Shown piece after piece: positions 7,096-12,500 of a stretch of DNA of 12,500 bases. The stretch spans positions 1 to 12,500 of the forward strand of contig SMWN01000098.1 in NCBI GenBank assembly GCA_004356415.1, read 5' to 3'. The stretch comes from Gammaproteobacteria bacterium (GTDB lineage: Bacteria > Pseudomonadota > Gammaproteobacteria > Eutrophobiales > Eutrophobiaceae). The notes under the pieces are model-generated. The model was not told the origin of the DNA and did no database searches. It worked only from the letters and a program-made list of their open reading frames with translations. The first letter of the stretch is position 1, and the number at the start of each line of letters is the position of its first letter. Both the position numbers and the translations under genes were made by a program.

Positions 7096-8204
7096 TCATC
7101 AGGCGATATATCCATCGTGAAATCTTGCAACGCCTGTTCTGGATAGCCTGTCTGTTGTTCCTGATTTACTCGAGCGACAGGTTCGTTGATTATCTGGCCG
7201 ATGCCGCCGCAGGTAAAATTTCTAGTTCCCTGGTCTTTGAGTTGCTCTGGTTAAAACTGGTATCTGTGTTGCCAAAATTACTTCCAGTCACATTATTTCT
7301 TGCTGTGATTCTCACGTATTCCCGCCTGGTAGGCGATAATGAAATGGCGATCATGTTCTCCACTGGGATGAGCAAACTGAAGCAATTAGAAATCGTATGC
7401 CTCTTTGTTGTGCCTGTTTGTGTCATTGTTGCCAGCCTGTCTTTCTTTGTTTCACCCTGGGCCGAAGGCAGAATTTATGATTTGAAAATTCAGGCCAGGA
7501 AAGATGCGGATATTACTGGAATCGCTGCAGGGCGGTTCAAGGAATTTAGCAAGGGAAACAGGGTCGTGTATGTAGAGGGACTCTCCGATGACAAGACAGT
7601 CATGGAGAATATTTTTCTACAGGTAAGACAACATGGGAAGTTGGGCGTATTAACGTCGAACAGGGCTGTGTTTGAGGTGGATGAGGCTTCAGGAAATCGC
7701 TACATAAAATTTGAAGATGGACGTCGTTATGTCGGAGTTCCCGGCGGACTCGATTACAGAATAACAGAGTATAAGACCTACGCGATATTGTTGGAGACCA
7801 GTGAGGCTGTAATCAGTGTTGGTAAAAATCTGGAGCCTAAGTATATGCCGTCAGCCATTTTATTTTTCTCGGATAATGCACAACATAAGGCTGAACTACA
7901 ATGGAGAGCATCATCAGTTCTTTCATGCTTGCTGCTGTCGTTACTTGCAGTATTGCTCAGTCAACTACCTATTGGAGAAAGACGCTATTCACTGATATTT
8001 GTTTCAATGCTGGTTTATTTTATTTATAGCAATCTTCTTGGTGTATCTAAAACACTAATGCAACGAGATGAAATTCCATCAATCGTAGGCTTATGGTGGG
8101 TGCACGCCTTATTAATAATAATTTTATTGGTTCTCTATTATATGCCTCAAATTAAACAGCGATTGAAACAGAATGATGGCGTGCAAGTATTAAAGGGCGC
8201 CTAG
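7092..8204 (+). CDS. lptF: LPS export ABC transporter permease LptF
   Basis: LptF is one of the two inner-membrane permeases of the LptB2FGC machine that extracts lipopolysaccharide from the inner membrane and passes it to LptC/LptA. It belongs to the YjgP/YjgQ family and is 370 aa here. Six hydrophobic segments are visible at about 12-28, 57-80, 101-122, 273-291, 299-317 and 331-350. The large polar region between the third and fourth (about 125-265) corresponds to the periplasmic beta-jellyroll. An A-I-M-F-S-T-G-M-S motif (86-94) sits in the cytoplasmic coupling-helix region, where family members usually have a 'xxxAxGxS' pattern. The start is the TTG at 7092: it gives the family-typical I-I-x-R-Y-I-x-R-E N-terminus directly after the initiator. 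lptG follows 10 bp downstream, so the two form an operon. Confidence 0.95.
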   Translation: MIIRRYIHREILQRLFWIACLLFLIYSSDRFVDYLADAAAGKISSSLVFELLWLKLVSVLPKLLPVTLFLAVILTYSRLVGDNEMAIMFSTGMSKLKQLEIVCLFVVPVCVIVASLSFFVSPWAEGRIYDLKIQARKDADITGIAAGRFKEFSKGNRVVYVEGLSDDKTVMENIFLQVRQHGKLGVLTSNRAVFEVDEASGNRYIKFEDGRRYVGVPGGLDYRITEYKTYAILLETSEAVISVGKNLEPKYMPSAILFFSDNAQHKAELQWRASSVLSCLLLSLLAVLLSQLPIGERRYSLIFVSMLVYFIYSNLLGVSKTLMQRDEIPSIVGLWWVHALLIIILLVLYYMPQIKQRLKQNDGVQVLKGA

Positions 8205-8214
8205 AGGCGGAGCA

Positions 8215-9279
8215 ATGAAGATACTCGATCGCTATATTGCGATGACTTTGATAAAGACGACCTTGTTGGCACTGTTTTCTCTGGTGCTGTTATTTTCCTT
8301 TTTTTCGCTGGTCGATCAACTAGATGCAACGGGCAAGGGTAATTATGGGGTCTGGCAAGCCCTGTATTATGTATTTTTGACCATACCAAGATTGTCTTCT
8401 GAATTGTTTCCAATTGCCGCAGTGATAGGGAGTATGACGACACTGGGCATGTTCGCCAGACACAGTGAACTTGCAGTGCTTCGAACTTCGGGAATTTCAC
8501 AATTAAGATTTGCATGGTCGCTGTGTAAGGGTGCAGTAATTCTCATTTTTATTTCCTTGTTAGTGGGTGAAGTTCTTTCTCCCTATACAGAAGAAAAAGC
8601 CCAATATATGCGTTCAGTGGCCTTGACGGAACAAATCACCTTAAAAACGAAGTATGGATTCTGGTCCAGAGACGGTCAGAGTTTTATTAATATTCGTAAA
8701 ATATTACCTGGTGACAGAGTAGAGGGCATATATATCTATGAGTTTGATGATGCTGACAAATTGCGAACGAGTACTTTTGCCAGGAGTGCTGAATACAAGG
8801 ATGATCAATGGGTTCTTGAGGATATCACACAGACAGAAATTACCGATGAGGGTGTCAATGTCAAACAAATGAATATTGCGACCTGGGAGGCATTGCTGAA
8901 CCCTGATGTGATCAATCTGATTATTGTCAAACCACGATTTCTGTCGTTTATCGGTCTTTACAATTACATCAGCTATCTAAAGGCTAATGGCCAAAGCAGT
9001 GTTATTTACGAGCAGGCACTTTGGTCAAAAATAATTAATCCATTCGCTATCATCGTTATGGTGCTCATTGCTGTTCCGCTTGTGAAAAGTTATTCAAGAA
9101 TGGCAGCGGTCGGGCAACGTGTTTTCCTGGGTTGTATGGTTGGCATTACCTTTCACATCGTCAACCAGATTGCGGGCCACATGGGGATTGTCTATAGCTT
9201 GCATCCCGCTCTCAGCGTTACATTCCCGACGTTATTTATGTTGGCAGTGATTGGCTGGTTGTTACTCAAGGAAACATAA
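8215..9279 (+). CDS. lptG: LPS export ABC transporter permease LptG
   Basis: LptG is the second permease of the LPS exporter, pairing with LptF and the ATPase LptB (not in this window). The protein is 354 aa. The N-terminus K-I-L-D-R-Y-I and the coupling-helix motif E-L-A-V-L-R-T-S-G-I-S (85-95) are family hallmarks. Membrane segments lie at about 12-34, 58-80, 103-121, 272-291, 301-320 and 333-351, with the periplasmic jellyroll at 125-265. The I-N-P-F-A-I-I-V-M-V-L-I-A-V-P-L segment (274-289) is the usual TM4 pattern. A GGAG about 5 bp upstream of the ATG at 8215 is a good ribosome site, and the 10-bp gap after lptF implies cotranscription. It converges on the RDD gene with 25 bp between stops; no hairpin terminator is evident there. 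Confidence 0.96.
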   Translation: MKILDRYIAMTLIKTTLLALFSLVLLFSFFSLVDQLDATGKGNYGVWQALYYVFLTIPRLSSELFPIAAVIGSMTTLGMFARHSELAVLRTSGISQLRFAWSLCKGAVILIFISLLVGEVLSPYTEEKAQYMRSVALTEQITLKTKYGFWSRDGQSFINIRKILPGDRVEGIYIYEFDDADKLRTSTFARSAEYKDDQWVLEDITQTEITDEGVNVKQMNIATWEALLNPDVINLIIVKPRFLSFIGLYNYISYLKANGQSSVIYEQALWSKIINPFAIIVMVLIAVPLVKSYSRMAAVGQRVFLGCMVGITFHIVNQIAGHMGIVYSLHPALSVTFPTLFMLAVIGWLLLKET

Positions 9280-9304
9280 TGTTATGTGACGAGACACTTA
9301 TTGT

Positions 9305-9748
9305 TTATTGTTTAGAGTCGATTAATCGTGTATTCGAGTATCGGTCATGGAAGGTTAATCTTTCTTTATCAAAGAAAGCCCACGTAAATCCAAGGCCAAA
9401 ACTAATTAACGAAAAAAGTGCAAGACAAAAGCGGACAGTAGCATCTCTCCATCTCAACGGACCATTTTCCTGTTTTATTAATTTAATATGCCAGGCACGC
9501 ATTCCCAGTGTTTGGCCACCATTCACCCAATGCCAGACAAAATAGAGATAAGCGATGAGCGATAAATAAAGATCGTACGCAATATTATTGCTTTCGATAG
9601 ATTCAAAGTTCGTAAAGAAAATCTGAACCATAGTTGCTAAAAAGAACAGAGAAAACAGTAATAAGCAATCATAAAAAATAGCTGCCAAACGCTTAAGCAT
9701 GCTGGATTGTTTGTTATAAAAGTCTGTTTTTTCTGGCATTTGGAACAA
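9305..9748 (-). CDS. RDD family membrane protein
   Basis: This small integral membrane protein carries the RDD domain named for its conserved Arg and two Asp residues. Counting from the TTG start, R20-L-A-A-I-F-Y-D27 supplies the Arg and first Asp at the head of the first membrane segment (about 22-46). A second hydrophobic segment is at 58-75 and a third at 104-125. The G-Q-T-L-G-M-R-A-W-H-I-K-L motif (78-90) and H-D-R-Y-S-N-T-R-L (134-142) near the C-terminus match the family pattern. Function is not established for this branch; some relatives have been linked to ion exchange. The longest frame starts with TTG at 9748, but the ATG at 9739 (144 aa) is the likelier start; neither has a good Shine-Dalgarno. 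The gene is divergent from the hydrolase gene across 150 bp. Confidence 0.85.
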   Translation of the reverse strand: MFQMPEKTDFYNKQSSMLKRLAAIFYDCLLLFSLFFLATMVQIFFTNFESIESNNIAYDLYLSLIAYLYFVWHWVNGGQTLGMRAWHIKLIKQENGPLRWRDATVRFCLALFSLISFGLGFTWAFFDKERLTFHDRYSNTRLIDSKQ

Positions 9749-9898
9749 AAAAGGTTGTTGGGTGACTAAGTTTCAGTGAGTGGTTATTTTTATGTGCTTA
9801 TTTGCTTATTTTGTCTACTATAGTTCCAAGATTACCGTTCTGGGATTTTATGGGGATCGGGGCCAGTTGTCAGCATGCTGTGATAGGGGGGGTACTAC
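9749..9898. promoter_or_regulatory. divergent RDD / hydrolase intergenic region with G7 ribosome-site tract
   Basis: This 150-bp AT-rich spacer should hold promoters for both neighbours. A TACTAT (9816-9821) is a possible -10 for the hydrolase, but no convincing -35 is in place. A run of seven G (9886-9892) preceded by A-T-A lies 6 nt upstream of the hydrolase ATG and would serve as its Shine-Dalgarno. The promoter part is weak inference. Confidence 0.3.
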
Positions 9899-10909
9899 AT
9901 GAGTGGAAGCAACTTAATCGGAGGAAGAACCGTCATCCAAGAATCAGTAGCCCAGGAATCGTTAGTCCGGGGTCCTATAATATTGGGCTTGTTGTTATTG
10001 TTGTTTTTAGTGATACCCAGGGTCGCCTGGTCAGACAGGGTCAACTTTGAACCACCAGGTAAATTGATCGATGTGAATGGACATAAAATGCACATCAATT
10101 GTATCGGCAACAAAAGTCCCACCATTATTCTGGATTCAGGTACTGGGGGCTTTTCTCTGGAATGGAAAGATATTCAGCATTCTCTGTCCCAATATGTACG
10201 GGTCTGTGCCTATGATCGTGCGGGTTATGGCTGGAGTGATATGGGGCCCTTGCCTCGAACGACAAAAAGGATTACGCATGAGTTACACACCTTATTACAA
10301 AATGCGGGTATTCATGGGCCCTATATCATGGTCGGGCATTCCTTTGGCGGATTTACAGCACAGTATTTTGCCAGGAATTTTAATAATGAGATCGCAGGGA
10401 TTGTTCTCATAGACTCGTCACATGAGGAACAAGTTTATCGACTTCCCGAAAACGGGAAAGATGTGGTCAGACGTTCCTTGCATCAGGACAGAAGTAATAT
10501 GGTGACGATGTATGTGTTGCATGAACATTTTCCAAAAGAAGAGGCTGCAGTTGCCCAGCAATTAATGACACGATGGACAGCATTGCTGACATGGCGTGAG
10601 GAAATGGCAAATTATGCACTGAGTTCAAGAGAGCTCAGGGATGTTCATAATAAACCACTATCAGGGATACCATTGGTTGTTTTAACCCGTGGCAAGCGTG
10701 TTTGGCCAGAGACTGAATACGGTGATGCTATGGAGGAGGCCTGGACGGAGTTACAGGAAGAACTGAGCTATCTTAGTGTTCATTCAACGCACATCATCGC
10801 TGAAAATAGTGGGCACGTAATTCATCTGGATGAACCAGAACTGGTGGTAGATGCCATCCATGATGTCCTTGATTTTGTTGAGAAGGAGCTTGATGAGCGG
10901 GGCGGTTAA
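9899..10909 (+). CDS. membrane-anchored alpha/beta hydrolase
   Basis: This is a 336-aa serine hydrolase of the alpha/beta-hydrolase fold; its substrate cannot be inferred. A single hydrophobic segment (about 26-44) after a short N-terminal stretch suggests an uncleaved signal anchor, placing the catalytic domain in the periplasm. The first strand region gives I-I-L-D-S-G-T-G-G (76-84), the oxyanion-loop area. C-A-Y-D-R-A-G-Y-G-W-S-D (103-114) is typical of the superfamily. The nucleophile elbow is G-H-S-F-G (146-150, Ser148), and the catalytic His is in S-G-H-V-I-H-L-D (304-311, His306). The acid residue is not obvious: D172 follows the strand after the elbow, but the usual Asp after strand 6/7 is not clear in the V-L-T-R-G-K-R region. 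The ATG at 9899 has a G-rich ribosome site. It is the last chromosomal gene before the tRNA-fragment junction, with 26 bp to the tRNA CCA end. Confidence 0.88.
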   Translation: MSGSNLIGGRTVIQESVAQESLVRGPIILGLLLLLFLVIPRVAWSDRVNFEPPGKLIDVNGHKMHINCIGNKSPTIILDSGTGGFSLEWKDIQHSLSQYVRVCAYDRAGYGWSDMGPLPRTTKRITHELHTLLQNAGIHGPYIMVGHSFGGFTAQYFARNFNNEIAGIVLIDSSHEEQVYRLPENGKDVVRRSLHQDRSNMVTMYVLHEHFPKEEAAVAQQLMTRWTALLTWREEMANYALSSRELRDVHNKPLSGIPLVVLTRGKRVWPETEYGDAMEEAWTELQEELSYLSVHSTHIIAENSGHVIHLDEPELVVDAIHDVLDFVEKELDERGG

Positions 10910-10935
10910 TATTCATCAATCTGGCCCATGCCAAT

Positions 10936-10984
10936 TGGCGCTCCCTACGAGACTCGAACTCGTGTTTCCGGCGTGAGAGGCCAG
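10936..10984 (-). other. 3' fragment of tRNA-Glu(CTC): attachment site of an integrated element
   Basis: Read on the minus strand, this segment folds as the 3' half of a tRNA. It shows an anticodon arm CTGGC / loop CTCTCAC / GCCGG with anticodon CTC and a 4-nt variable region AAAC. The T arm is ACGAG / TTCGAGT / CTCGT, followed by a 3' acceptor strand AGGGAGC, discriminator G and encoded CCA. This is the layout of bacterial tRNA-Glu. The 5' acceptor strand (GCTCCCT) and D arm are absent upstream (>10984), where repeat-rich DNA begins, so it is not a functional tRNA gene. A tRNA 3' remnant followed within 200 bp by a tyrosine recombinase gene is the classical signature of integration into a tRNA gene. 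Orientation places the element on the right (towards int) and the chromosome on the left. The intact tRNA-Glu should lie at the far end of the element, outside the window. Confidence 0.85.
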
Positions 10985-10992
10985 CGAATACC

Positions 10993-11082
10993 GTTTCATT
11001 AAGTTTCAGCCTGTTTCATATAAGATAGAAAACTCCTTATATATCCTTGAGTTATGTTTCATCTGGGATTATTATGTTTCAC
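10993..11082 (+). repeat. five phased GTTTCA repeats, candidate recombinase arm-type sites
   Basis: Direct repeats GTTTCAT (10993), GTTTCAG (11003), GTTTCAT (11013), GTTTCAT (11056) and GTTTCAC (11076) share GTTTCA exactly. The first three are exactly 10 bp apart and the last two exactly 20 bp apart, where the shared unit extends to TTATGTTTCA. All are in one orientation, between the att tRNA fragment and the integrase gene. Helical phasing at this location fits arm-type sites for the integrase N-terminal domain or sites for an excisionase. This role is inferred from position. Confidence 0.6.
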
Positions 11083-11107
11083 ATGGTTCCAGAAAATCAT
11101 GTTCATT

Positions 11108-11147
11108 TTTCCGTACAATTTCCGTACGGGCAGGTTTCCGGCCTGTG
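11108..11147 (+). promoter_or_regulatory. probable int promoter/operator with TTTCCGTAC repeats
   Basis: Two exact copies of TTTCCGTAC (11108-11116 and 11119-11127) are 11 bp apart. The first overlaps a good -10 hexamer TACAAT (11114-11119), and the second forms the palindrome CCGTACGG (11122-11129). A further inverted repeat, CAGG (11131-11134) / CCTG (11142-11145), ends at the int GTG start. No strong -35 is found at 16-18 bp. The repeats are seen directly; an operator role is inferred. Confidence 0.4.
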
Positions 11148-12257
11148 AAGATAGACACTTCTGCAAAGCGGTTAAGACTAAAACTGAGGCGCGAACCTTA
11201 CTGGCATCAGATCAGTAAGGGTAAGTTTTTGGGGTATCGCCGAACTAGCTCTGGAGGTTCATGGGTTGCACGTATGCGTGGTGATGATAACAAACAGAGA
11301 TACCATTCTCTGGGGGACTATCCTAAGTTTGAAGATGCACTTAAAGCTGCCAGCGTGTGGATGGAAAGTGTGAGCGGTGTAGACAACCATCGTTATACTT
11401 TAAGAAATGCAGTTGATGACTATGTGAAGCATCTGGAGATCAATAACAGTAAACAGTCGTCACGTGATGTAAAGCTACGACTTAATAAGCACATTCCCAC
11501 CAGCCTGTTAAACACAGAACTATCGATCCTTAAAACAGCACAACTCAAACGTTTGCATAATGGCATGGTTAAGACTGATGGTGATGAAGAAGAAGAACGA
11601 AAATCAAAAGATTCAGCAAACCGTGTTTTAGCACAACTTAAAGCGGCGTTAAATCTTGCCTTCAGGGACGGGCACATTGCATCAGATACCGAGTGGAATA
11701 GGGTGAGCGCCTTCAAAAATGTTACCTCTAGTCGCAAACTATTTTTAACCGACAAACAAGTAAATACCTTACTTGAGAAAACAGTGGGTGGATTTCATAG
11801 ACTTGTAAAAGCTGGTGTATTGACTGGTGCACGATACGGTGAATTGACCAGGGCCAGGGTTAAAGATTTTGATCCACGGGATAGCACAATAGAGTTGACT
11901 GGTAAAACAGGTCATCGTATTTGCTATTTGTCTGATGGTGCGATGAAGTTTTTTAAAGATATATGTAAAGACCGATTGCCAGAAGCCATTTTACTTGCAA
12001 AAGATGATGGCAACCCATGGGGGAAATCTCATCACCTGCGCTCAATGAGAGAGGCAGTTGAAAAGGCGAAGCTACCCGGAGAATGTGTTTTTTATTCGCT
12101 AAGGCACTATCACGTATCCAAAGCACTGTTGTCCGGCATGCCGATGCAGGTAGTGGCTGAGAATGCTGGAACTTCAGTCAGGATGATTGAGAAACATTAT
12201 GGAAAATTCACAAAGACAGATCGGCGTCAGATGATGAATGAGGTAGTGCTAGGATGA
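11145..12257 (+). CDS. tyrosine recombinase / site-specific integrase
   Basis: This 370-aa phage-type integrase is expected to catalyse integration and excision at the adjacent tRNA-Glu attachment site. The N-terminal arm-binding region contains R-R-E-P-Y-W (15-20) and L-G-Y-R-R-T-S-S-G-G-S-W-V-A-R (29-43), a pattern I recognise from a proteobacterial integrase group. The core-binding helical domain spans about 84-185 and the catalytic domain about 195-365. Catalytic residues visible are R230 in T-G-A-R-Y-G-E-L, the probable beta-hairpin K254, R320 in Y-S-L-R-H, and nucleophile Y352 in E-K-H-Y-G-K. The first position of the HxxR box is Tyr317 instead of His, and the usual LGH histidine is replaced by an N-A-G-T-S segment. 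The start is GTG at 11145; no in-frame ATG lies upstream nearby, and the Shine-Dalgarno is weak. The frame is intact. Confidence 0.9.
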   Translation: MKIDTSAKRLRLKLRREPYWHQISKGKFLGYRRTSSGGSWVARMRGDDNKQRYHSLGDYPKFEDALKAASVWMESVSGVDNHRYTLRNAVDDYVKHLEINNSKQSSRDVKLRLNKHIPTSLLNTELSILKTAQLKRLHNGMVKTDGDEEEERKSKDSANRVLAQLKAALNLAFRDGHIASDTEWNRVSAFKNVTSSRKLFLTDKQVNTLLEKTVGGFHRLVKAGVLTGARYGELTRARVKDFDPRDSTIELTGKTGHRICYLSDGAMKFFKDICKDRLPEAILLAKDDGNPWGKSHHLRSMREAVEKAKLPGECVFYSLRHYHVSKALLSGMPMQVVAENAGTSVRMIEKHYGKFTKTDRRQMMNEVVLG

Positions 12258-12325
12258 ATGATTATTTGGAATTAATCTTTTACCCACGTATGAAAATAAC
12301 GTATATATCGAAGAAGATGGCGTAA
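12254..12325 (+). CDS. possible 23-codon ORF overlapping the integrase stop
   Basis: An ATG at 12254 overlaps the int stop as ATGA and opens a 23-codon frame (M-N-D-Y-L-E-L-I-F-Y-P-R...) ending at TAA 12323-12325. The overlap would permit translational coupling. There is no homology I can recognise and the frame may be fortuitous. Confidence 0.15.
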   Translation: MNDYLELIFYPRMKITYISKKMA

Positions 12326-12350
12326 TCAACATGGGGTAACAAGAAAGAAG

Positions 12351-12500
12351 ATGAAAAAACGCGTTGCAAAAAAGAAGACACATGTAAATAAGAAGAAGGC
12401 TAAGAAGAAGATAGCAAAGAAAGCAATCGCGAGTGAAATTCATCCTTCAAGAGCGAAAGCTAGGGCCCAGATGGATAAGCTAAGGGATTTGTACTACAAC
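12351..12500 (+). CDS. lysine-rich protein of unknown function (3' end outside window)
   Basis: An open frame begins at ATG 12351 and stays open for 50 codons to the last base of the window. The first 25 residues contain 13 lysines and one arginine, in K-K-A-K-K-K-I-A-K-K-A-type runs like histone H1-like or other nucleic-acid-binding tails. After that composition becomes ordinary: S-E-I-H-P-S-R-A-K-A-R-A-Q-M-D-K-L-R-D-L-Y-Y-N. A purine-rich AAGAAAGAAG directly precedes the ATG. The gene lies 93 bp after int, in the same direction, and would be the first cargo gene of the element. The basic tail suggests binding to DNA or RNA, but this is inference from composition; the folded domain is not in view. 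Confidence 0.6.
   Translation, partial: MKKRVAKKKTHVNKKKAKKKIAKKAIASEIHPSRAKARAQMDKLRDLYYN

Noticed and set aside
9279..9545. Open frame following lptG on the + strand
   Set aside because: It lies almost entirely antisense to the RDD gene, which has clear family motifs.
10936..11020. Complete tRNA-Glu gene on the minus strand
   Set aside because: The T arm, anticodon arm and 3' acceptor are present, but no GCTCCCT 5' acceptor strand or D arm is found upstream; only the 3' part exists.
10993..11082. CRISPR-like repeat array
   Set aside because: Repeats are only 6-10 bp with irregular, very short spacing; they fit protein-binding sites rather than CRISPR repeats.
12286..12304. ACGTAT direct repeat after int
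   Set aside because: Two 6-bp copies 13 bp apart in AT-rich DNA are within chance expectation.

Overview
The window looks like a gammaproteobacterial chromosome of moderate G+C, ending on its right side in the first ~1.5 kb of an integrated genetic element. The main argument for this assignment is gene order. A leftward cluster pepA - holC - small ORF - valS - cysE is transcribed away from a rightward lptF - lptG pair, and this divergent lptFG / pepA-holC-valS layout is the one known from E. coli and relatives. The exact genus cannot be read from the sequence.

Left to right: (1) 1-214, the C-terminal end of a probable FAD-dependent oxidoreductase/monooxygenase. (2) 260-640, a Mth938-domain protein on the + strand. 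(3) 650-6719, a compact minus-strand block: leucyl aminopeptidase PepA, DNA polymerase III chi subunit HolC, an uncharacterised 155-aa acidic/helical protein overlapping holC by 11 nt, valyl-tRNA synthetase ValS, and serine O-acetyltransferase CysE, whose start overlaps the valS stop by one base. (4) 6720-7091, a 372-bp divergent intergenic region with a perfect 9-bp inverted repeat and an unusual lptF start: a TTG codon overlapped by the stop of a five-codon leader ORF. (5) 7092-9279, lptF and lptG, the two permease subunits of the LPS exporter. (6) 9305-9748, a minus-strand RDD membrane protein convergent with lptG. (7) 9899-10909, a membrane-anchored alpha/beta hydrolase. (8) From 10936 on, mobile DNA: a 3' fragment of a tRNA-Glu gene (anticodon CTC) on the minus strand, five phased GTTTCA repeats, a repeat-rich probable int promoter, a 370-aa tyrosine recombinase, and a lysine-rich ORF that runs off the window.

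The housekeeping part combines outer-membrane LPS transport, peptide turnover, DNA replication, translation and cysteine synthesis. The orientation of the tRNA fragment says that everything left of about 10936 is chromosome and that the element lies to the right. The intact tRNA-Glu copy (the other att site) should therefore be found beyond the right edge. No CRISPR array, rRNA, complete tRNA or complete insertion sequence was seen. The most promising unexplored material is the element beginning at about 10.94 kb, whose cargo is almost entirely outside the window.
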